Below the pieces are notes generated by a model. It saw nothing but the letters and a program-made list of their open reading frames with translations, had not been told where the DNA came from and made no database searches. From NCBI GenBank assembly GCA_002897115.2, contig BCIH01000016.1, positions 301,580-330,760 on the forward strand: DNA of 29,181 bases, read 5' to 3'. Made by a program: the position numbers and the translations under genes. This document shows positions 22,030 to 29,181 of this stretch, in pieces. This DNA comes from Prototheca cutis. Taxonomy: Eukaryota > Chlorophyta > Trebouxiophyceae > Chlorellales > Chlorellaceae. How positions within the stretch are numbered: the first letter of the stretch is position 1; the number at the start of each line of letters is the position of its first letter.

Positions 22030-22611
22030 CCCGTGCCTGAGTTCTGCCCGAACACTTCCCCACCAACGTGTCCAGCTACTTATTTCTGNTGGTCCCCAAG
22101 GAGGCTGTCGCTTCCTCCCTCCATGCTTGAACATGCATCAGAAAACCCCACCCTGCACGCACGTCTGTTGCAGAGAAGGGTTTGCCCCAGGGCACCGTCA
22201 ATGTTGTGTTTCTTGCTTGCATGCTGTCTTGTGTTTGGCCCTGCATGACCGATGGCCAAAAAAATGGCGCGTGCGATGACGCCGGGATCAGCTCATCCTC
22301 GCTTCAGCACTGCCTCCGGCCCTTGCTCCGGCGGGCTCCGTGGTGTGGCACTCCGGACAGATTGCAAGCTTTACCATGCAGGGCAAAAATAATGCAACCA
22401 GCTCAGCCAGCAACAGCGGCATATCACCCCGGGGGTTGCTGGGCATCACTGATAGCCAAAAATTCTCACACTCTGCAAGGCAATAGGAAGGTGGACCACC
22501 TCAATGATGGACCACCTCAATTCCCTGTCCTGGTGAAGGGAAGGAGCCCCGGGGTTCCGGATCCCCAGTTGGGAAGGCTATAACCTCCCAGGATGGATGG
22601 ATGGATGTTCA
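22030..22611. other. Spacer between two oppositely oriented Fanzor-like remnants
   Basis: No coding exon is recognised on either strand. It contains a short tandem duplication at 22492-22521 and a GGAT repeat near 22593-22606. One N is at 22089. I could not find clear terminal inverted repeats by eye. Confidence 0.45.
22492..22521. repeat. Short direct duplication, 14-nt unit
   Basis: TGGACCACCTCAAT occurs at 22492-22505 and again at 22508-22521, with GA between. Confidence 0.85.
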
Positions 22612-22839
22612 TCAGCACTGCGGTGCTGGGTGCTGGAAGCACTTCGGTCGCTGGCCAGTCTTCCGCAGGCCCTGCACGATGTGCCTCATGTTCAGACACG
22701 CCATCAAGTCTCGGTTCCAGAGACGATGCTCGCCTTTCGGGGGTTGGCACTCCTCGTTGGTGCAGCGCAGCAGCCCGTGGCACACCACCGTGGGCGTCTG
22801 CTCCCTGCGGTAGGGGCGTGGATTGCGCACATGACCCTA
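22612..22839 (-). pseudogene. Second decayed Fanzor-like C-terminus
   Basis: The minus-strand frame reads VRNPRPYRREQTPTVV, CHGLLRCTNEEC, EHRLWNRDLMACLNMRHIVQ, GLRKTGQRPKCF and a TGA at 22614-22612. The C-x4-C knuckle followed by LWNRD and an LNM helix, then G-x-RP-x-x-F, is the C-terminal signature of Fanzor-type nucleases, with NRD supplying the last RuvC acidic residue. It shares the knuckle spacing, the NRD/NM segment and the G-x-RP-x-x-F tail with the remnant at 21790-22029 but differs at most other positions. Thus it is a related but distinct copy, not a recent duplicate. The same frame upstream is cut by TAG at 22839-22837, and two N bases lie at 22916 and 22918. Confidence 0.55.
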
Positions 22840-23366
22840 CCACCAAGAAGGAGCCCAACCCATTCTCTGAGCGACATGGCCGGGGAATGTGGTCAAACAG
22901 GCATTTCGCTTGGGANANATGCCCTTGCTGTGCAGGTCGGGAGTGGACGAATCTCGAGAAGGTTTCATCATTTTTGCCCTGCACTGTACAGTGTTCATGG
23001 CGGAGAGCCAAGTCAAGATGTGCTGCCTTTGCACCCACACCAACAAAGCAATATATACAGAAACATGCATGCATGCATTTGTGTTGTGGGAAGGTTGGCA
23101 GGGGGCGAATGCGGTGTGCTACAAGGTACCGAGAGGGGATGTCTCCATCCGGGGCGAGGGCACGGTCATGTTCTGTTCAATGCCACGGCTGTTGGCTCCA
23201 AAGCACAGCATGGCTTGGTGCGTGCCACGTGAGGCTCACGCCGTTGAGGGCTTAGGCCCATGCCAGCGAGAGGGCAGCGGGTGAGAGGAGTCCTCTGCGG
23301 AAGTCAGTCGGGGGAAGGGGGGGTTCACCCCTCGCACCACTCTCTTTTCAGTCCATCGCCACAAGC
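22840..23366. other. Region between Fanzor remnant and RH3, no gene recognised
   Basis: It should include the RH3 3' UTR (minus strand) and possibly upstream debris of the Fanzor-like copy. The frame leading into that copy is open for about 78 codons upstream of its TAG but contains no recognised motif. A TGCA-rich palindromic stretch (CATGCATGCATGCAT) lies near 23063-23077. I see no minus-strand TGTAA close to the RH3 stop. Confidence 0.4.
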
Positions 23367-25997
23367 TCAGAAACCGGAGCTGCGGCTGCGTGGGGCCTTG
23401 GCCCCCCAGGACTTGGCTCCGGCGTCGGATCGGCCCCGGCGGTCGTCGTTATTCCGGCGGCCGTTCCAGGAGCCGCTGTTCCGGCCCCCCGAAGCGGCGG
23501 GCGGCCAGCCGCCTCTGCGCGAGCTGTTGTTACCACTGTAGCCACGGTCGCGGCCGGCGTAGCCGCCGCGGTCGCGCCCGGACCGGTCGGACTGGCGCGC
23601 AAAGCCGTAGCGCATGCCGGCGGGCTCGGCCGCGTACAGATCGTCCTCTGCCGGCAGAGACTCTGGCGCAGAGAGCATGAAGCCGTCGGCCTCGAGCAGG
23701 GCCGCGGCGTCCAGAAGGCGCCCCGCGGCGGCGGCGGGCACGTCAAAGGCCGCGTAGACATCGTTCGCGTTTCGAGAGGATGACCTGATCATGCGCACGC
23801 GGCCAATGTACAGAATATCTCCCGGGTTTGTGGCTGGCAAACCGGCGCTCCTTCCGGCCTTCACGGCGGCCTCGTGCTCGTCCTGGACAAAGGTCATGCC
23901 GAGCTTGCCCGACAGCGTGCGCATGATGGCGCACAGCTGTCCGACGCCCGTGAGACGTCCGCGGCGTGCCTCGAGGCGCAGCGTCTGCAGCCCATCCTCC
24001 TGGGTCAGCAGCGACCGGGGTTCGGGGACCTCGCGCACGCCAGACAGCGCAGCCAGCGCGGCTTCGAGCGCGGCCTGCGGGTCGTGGGAGGCCAACACGC
24101 GGCGGGCGACGGGCGTGAAGAAAGCGCGGACTTCGGGCTGGACGCCGTCCAGGCGCGACATGACGCGGCGTGCGGCGGCCTCCATGACCTGCACCGCGCT
24201 GGGCGGCGGGATGTGGGTCATGCCCGTCGTGCGCGTGTCGGCCAGGATCTTGCGCAGCTGGGGCAGCTCGCGGCGCGAGTACATGACGATGGTCATGCCA
24301 TCGCGTCCCGCGCGCCCCGTGCGCCCGCTGCGGTGCAGGAACGCTTCCCCGTCGCGCGGTGGCTCGTAGTGGACGACCAGGTCGACGTCCGGGATGTCCA
24401 GCCCCCGAGCCGCGACGTCCGTCGCCACCAGCGTCGAGACAGTCCCCCGACGAAAGTCCCGCAGGACCTTTTCGCGCTCGGCCTGGGACATGTCGCCGTG
24501 GAGGGCTGAGCAGGAGACGTGGGGGGCGACGCCCGCGGCGACCTCGTCCGCGTCACGCTTGGTGGCCGTGAACACGATGCTCTTGGCCCCCCCACCGTAG
24601 ACGGTCAGCAAGTCGGCCAGCACCGCGCGGCGAGTATCGGCGCGGTGCAGCAAAACAGCATGAGCGGTAATCGTCTCGGCCAGGCGGCCCGTGGCATCTT
24701 GGCCCACGAGGTCCACAGTCACGGGGTTGCGCAGCTGCGTGCTCGCCAGGCGTTTGATCCAGGCGGGGGTCGTGGCAGAAAACAGCATGGTCTGGCGCTG
24801 GGACGGCGTCTGGCCCAGGATACGCTCTGTGTCCTCTGCGAAACCGATGGCCAGCATCTGGTCGGCTTCGTCGAGCACGGCGTAGGCAATGCTCGACAGG
24901 TCCAGCGCGCCTTGCTCGGCCAGATCCATGACGCGGCCGGGCGTGCCGACCACGACGTCGACGCCGGCCCGCAGGCGCCGGCGTTGCGTCTCGGCAGGTG
25001 AGCCGCCGTAGACGCACACCGTCGCGAGCTCGGGCGCCACGCTCGCAAACTCGCGTTCCACCTGCGTCGCCAGCTCGCGCGTGGGGGCCAGCACCAAGCA
25101 CAAAGGAGGGCGGCCGCCGCGGGGGAAGCCCGCGCCGGGGCCGCGGCGCGCGGCCATCACCTTCTCGGCCACGGGCAGCGCAAACGCCAGGGTCTTGCCC
25201 GAGCCCGTCCGCGCGCGAGCCAGCATGTCACGGCCTGCCATCGCAGGGTCAAACACCATCTTCTGGATAGGGAACATCGACTTGATGCCCCGCNCACGCA
25301 GCGCCGCCACCGTCACCTCAGACAGACCGCAGTTCTCCACCTGCCAAATGATGGGTTTGACTTCTTTTTTTGACTCGAAGGGGGTATATGTATCATGTGT
25401 GTGAGGGGGGTACACGATTGCAGGCAGCCCTGGGGCCCTGAACACAGCGTGGAGTGGCAATGGCCAGCAAGCGTAACCGCCACAGCAACAGTCTCACCAG
25501 GAGGGTCTCGTCCACGTCGACGTCCTCTTCCTCCTCCTCCTCGCCGGAAAACAAGCTCGCAAAGGACTGGGCTGCAGGTGTCATCTCAGCGGCCACGTCG
25601 GCGAGCTGCTCATCCCCGGCGGGGTCCATCTCCTCGGGCTGGGCCACCGCCGCCTGTCGGGTGCGGGGGGGTTGCAGGTGAGGGTAGATGCACCATGACG
25701 AGGTCCACATGCCCAGTCACCCCTCCCTCCCCTCACATTACAGGCCGTCCATTGCAGCGCACAGCTCTGGATCACCTCCTCCCCACGGACCTTGGCTTGG
25801 GTCGACGAGGTTGTCAGTCGCGCCACCTGCCCGTCTCCCGTCGCGAGACATCTGGCCCGGAACAGCACCTCCGCCGGCACGGCCTGCTGAAGGGGACTCG
25901 TCCGGTTTGATAAGGCAGCCCTGGCGCCCCTGGCAACGAGGGGCAGAGCCCCGAAGGAGGCCAGGCGGCGCGAGGCCCTGGCGATGGTGCTCGCCAT
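23367..25997 (-). CDS. RH3: Plastid DEAD-box RNA helicase RH3 with GUCT domain
   Basis: RNA helicase of the RH3 / nucleolar DDX21 family; plant RH3 works in chloroplast group II intron splicing and 50S ribosome assembly. Exons 25997-25737, 25653-25498 and 25340-23367 join in phase to 796 aa. A leader (MASTIARASRRLASFGALPL) is followed by an acidic stretch with EEEEEEDVDVDE just before the core, as in plant RH3. Core motifs: Q-motif GIKSMFPIQ (157-165), ARTGSGKT (182-189), PTREL, TPGR, DEAD (296-299), SAT (327-329), ARGLDIPDVD and HRSGRTGRAG (475-484). A GUCT domain follows at roughly 610-710. The last about 80 residues are Arg/Gly/Ser-rich with RGG-like pieces. The Arabidopsis protein ends in a CCHC zinc knuckle; none is present here. 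One codon in exon 3 has N at 25294. It is divergent from MDP1. Confidence 0.93.
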
Positions 25998-26330
25998 GCA
26001 GTCTCGGTGTGAGGCCGCCAGGACAACCAATTTTTGTCTGTCAAAGCTCAACAAAATGAAAAAATGCTGCTCTTGAATATGACGTTGTGCAACCAGCGTC
26101 CAGGAATTGTCAAAACTGCGGGGTGCAAGAGCCGAGCCGGGCGGTGAACCGTGACATTCTGGGCCTTAGTGGGCGAGGGGCCTAGCCGACGGAATGCCCT
26201 GTCACCCCACACCATCTCGTGGGTGTGGAAAACCTCGCCAACTTCCCGCTCGTGCATTGCATGTGCGTCCATTAGTGTGGTCACTGTACTCCATCGAGCG
26301 CGGGAGAGGGGCGACTGGCCGTTCGGAGCC
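25998..26330. promoter_or_regulatory. Compact divergent promoter region, RH3 / MDP1
   Basis: 333 nt separate the two start codons. No exon or clear TATA box is seen; both promoters and 5' UTRs must lie here. Confidence 0.45.
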
Positions 26331-27448
<1,118 letters not shown>

Positions 27449-28601
27449 TCCAAGCCGAACGCATGCTTAGGCCCCATTTCATAACTGATCGTGTTGTGAG
27501 AATGATTCTTGGTTCATTGTATGTGCCGCGAGGAGTGGTTCGCGGATTGCCTGCCCAAGGACGAGAGCCAGCCAGGGTCAGATCTGGGACACGTGGAAGG
27601 CCAGAGATCGAGATCGGGCTGCGGGTCGCCGATGGTGATCTCTGCAGAATGCTCAATGCCCACCCATCCTAACACTCGCATGAAACCCACTTCCATGCTA
27701 TCCTGCCTCCCCCAGTGATGCATTTTACAGGTAGAGAACGGCGCATCGTGGCTTGTTCACGGCCGGCTTTTGCGGTGGGAGACTCCCACATGTGCGGGGA
27801 TGCTCGTTTCTCCATCGACAGTCCAAGCTCCGCCCTATATTGGATGTACTTGGCAATACAAGATGGGAATGAATGTCAATCACCTCGGCATGCTTGGAGA
27901 AGGCACCATTTTTGAATGTAAACACGCAATTAAAAATTTGACGATCAGCACACGTGTCTGGCTCCCGGGGTCAAAACGAGCTCAGCGCCACCGTGAAGTG
28001 AGCTCTTTCATGGCGCCAGCAGAACCTTCCGTCCTGTGCAGGCCTCCCGACCAAATACTCTCCGAAGTGCTGCGACCCTGCACATATAGTACTGTTAGCG
28101 GAGTTGATGGTATAGAAATCCGCTTGGCTTGCAGGTGCGGAGAGACGCTGTTTCCCCCTGGGGGTTGGCATCTTGGGTCGGGACTCTTCGGAGTGCAGCA
28201 CGAACGGCGGCAAAAGCGTTGGATGGAACATACATGCTCTTGATATATGATTGGGAGTCTGAGGGAACTGGGTTGTGCACTGAGGTTGGGAGCCCCGCTG
28301 TTGAATCTCTGCGCGGCTCGAGGAGGGCTTCCACTCGATGTAGCCTTGTTGCCCTGACTGAGCGGATGTTCCGGGCGGGTATGACATCTGGACTCCATAT
28401 TCGAGCTTCTGAGTTCCGGCCGGCAGTCCGTGTGGGAGATCCCGCCACTCTGACCTCGGAGATCTTCTGGATACAGGGATTCACCTAGTTTCCCCGGCGA
28501 ACCTGTTGCAGGTCGCAAGGCTACACGAGAGAGCGTTGCCACAAAGAAGATAGTGGGCAGTGGGCACACACTCTCCACCCCACTCCTGGCTGCCGGGCGC
28601 C
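27449..28601. other. MDP1 3' region and upstream region of the wall-protein gene
   Basis: No coding exon is recognised on either strand in 1.15 kb. A plus-strand TGTAA is at 27918-27922, and the rest should include the promoter of the gene starting at 28602. Confidence 0.5.
27918..27922 (+). terminator. Putative TGTAA poly(A) signal of MDP1
   Basis: TGTAA lies 469 nt after the MDP1 stop, in AT-rich surroundings. Confidence 0.4.
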
Positions 28602-29181
28602 ATGCGAATCCAGGTGAGCTCCTGGCTGGACGGGTCAAGCTCAGGTCCGCTGGTGCTCTGCCCTGCACAATGGAGGATGGCAGCTGCATTACTCTCACAA
28701 AAGGAGATTGTTACGTCATGTGCAGGTGTTTCTCCTGGTTTGCCTGGCGGTCCTCAGCCAGCATGGGGCAGCAGCAGAATGGAGACATTTGAGGGTGGGT
28801 GGTCGTGGATGTGGGACCTCCTGTCTTTGCCAGCGGATCACCACATGGAATACACTTCTGATGCTGCCATGGATACAATGAGATGGTGAATGGACTGCTG
28901 AGAGCACATGGAAGGACCTTTGTCAAGCCAGCCAACACCGTTTTCACGAATGCCTGTAGGCACGGAATGAGTACAAGCGAGGCTTGACCGAGGTTGCCAC
29001 GCCAGGGTAAGACAGCTTCAATGACGGCATGCCATGATAAGGGAGTATCTTCAGTTCATTCTATTTACAGCCTGACTCCCAACGACCACGCTTGCAGGCC
29101 TTACAGCCCTTCCCCAAAGACACCGCCGGCAAGTGTGCCGCCGCCGGCATCACCATACAGTCCATCCCCGAGCCCGAGCCC
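28602..29181 (+). CDS. Secreted proline-rich (hydroxyproline-rich-like) protein, N-terminal part
   Basis: Inferred from four exons that join in phase: 28602-28613, 28726-28794, 28960-29006 and 29098 to the right edge. Exon 1 is only 12 nt (MRIQ). Joined to exon 2 it gives a signal peptide with core VFLLVCLAVLSQHGAAA and cleavage likely before EWRH. Exon 3 gives ARNEYKRGLTEVATP. Exon 4 opens a proline-serine repeat: PYSPSPKTPPASVPP, then PASPYSPSPSPSP. SPSP repeats of this kind mark Hyp-rich glycoproteins and pherophorin-like wall proteins of green algae. The support is signal peptide plus consistent phase plus repeat; no enzymatic domain is visible before the edge. Another frame of exon 4 is also open, so the model needs transcript proof. 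Confidence 0.5.

Noticed and set aside
27982..28698. 238-codon minus-strand open frame
   Set aside because: Composition is irregular, with no motif and no splice logic. Long chance frames are common in GC-rich DNA.

Overview
The window is nuclear DNA from a eukaryotic, GC-rich green alga, most likely a chlorophyte of the Chlorella/Auxenochlorella kind. The evidence is: nearly every gene is split by short spliceosomal introns of about 50-380 nt (GT-AG, with at least two GC-AG); several products start with plastid- or mitochondrion-like targeting peptides; the glutathione enzyme and the DEAD-box helicase are of plant type (GSH1, RH3); and TGTAA, the usual chlorophyte poly(A) signal, follows several genes. 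Species assignment is inference. About twelve single N bases are scattered through the sequence and some fall inside codons.

Layout from left to right. (1) 304-1996 minus: N-terminal part of the DEAH helicase Prp43/DHX15, cut by the left edge. (2) 1997-4368: gene-poor, with only broken frames. (3) 4369-5739 plus: electron-transfer flavoprotein beta. (4) 6099-7080 minus: RraA-like protein with a mitochondrial-type leader, divergent from (5) 7369-9201 plus: a mitochondrial carrier of the YMC/BOU/acylcarnitine branch. (6) 9514-11244 minus: an animal-type alanine-glyoxylate aminotransferase with a long N-terminal extension, divergent from (7) 12204-14040 plus: a plastid NAD-malate dehydrogenase. 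(8) 14687-18147 plus: a ten-exon secreted protein joining cysteine-rich fibronectin-II-like units to a LamG/concanavalin-like domain. (9) 18377-20474 minus: glutamate-cysteine ligase. (10) 20.5-23.3 kb: a transposon-derived stretch with two decayed Fanzor (eukaryotic TnpB relative) C-termini on opposite strands. (11) 23367-25997 minus: plastid DEAD-box helicase RH3. (12) 26331-27448 plus: magnesium-dependent phosphatase MDP-1. (13) 28602 to the right edge, plus: the start of a secreted proline-rich wall-type protein.

Five neighbours (ETFB, RraA-like, mitochondrial carrier, AGXT, MDH) all belong to organellar carbon/nitrogen metabolism that meets at glyoxylate and photorespiration, amino-acid catabolism and NADH export. 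Three gene pairs are divergent with compact shared upstream regions. Two convergent pairs have poly(A) signals so close together that their 3' ends probably overlap. Exon boundaries were worked out by hand from splice dinucleotides, phase and family similarity; for the main housekeeping genes every junction keeps frame.
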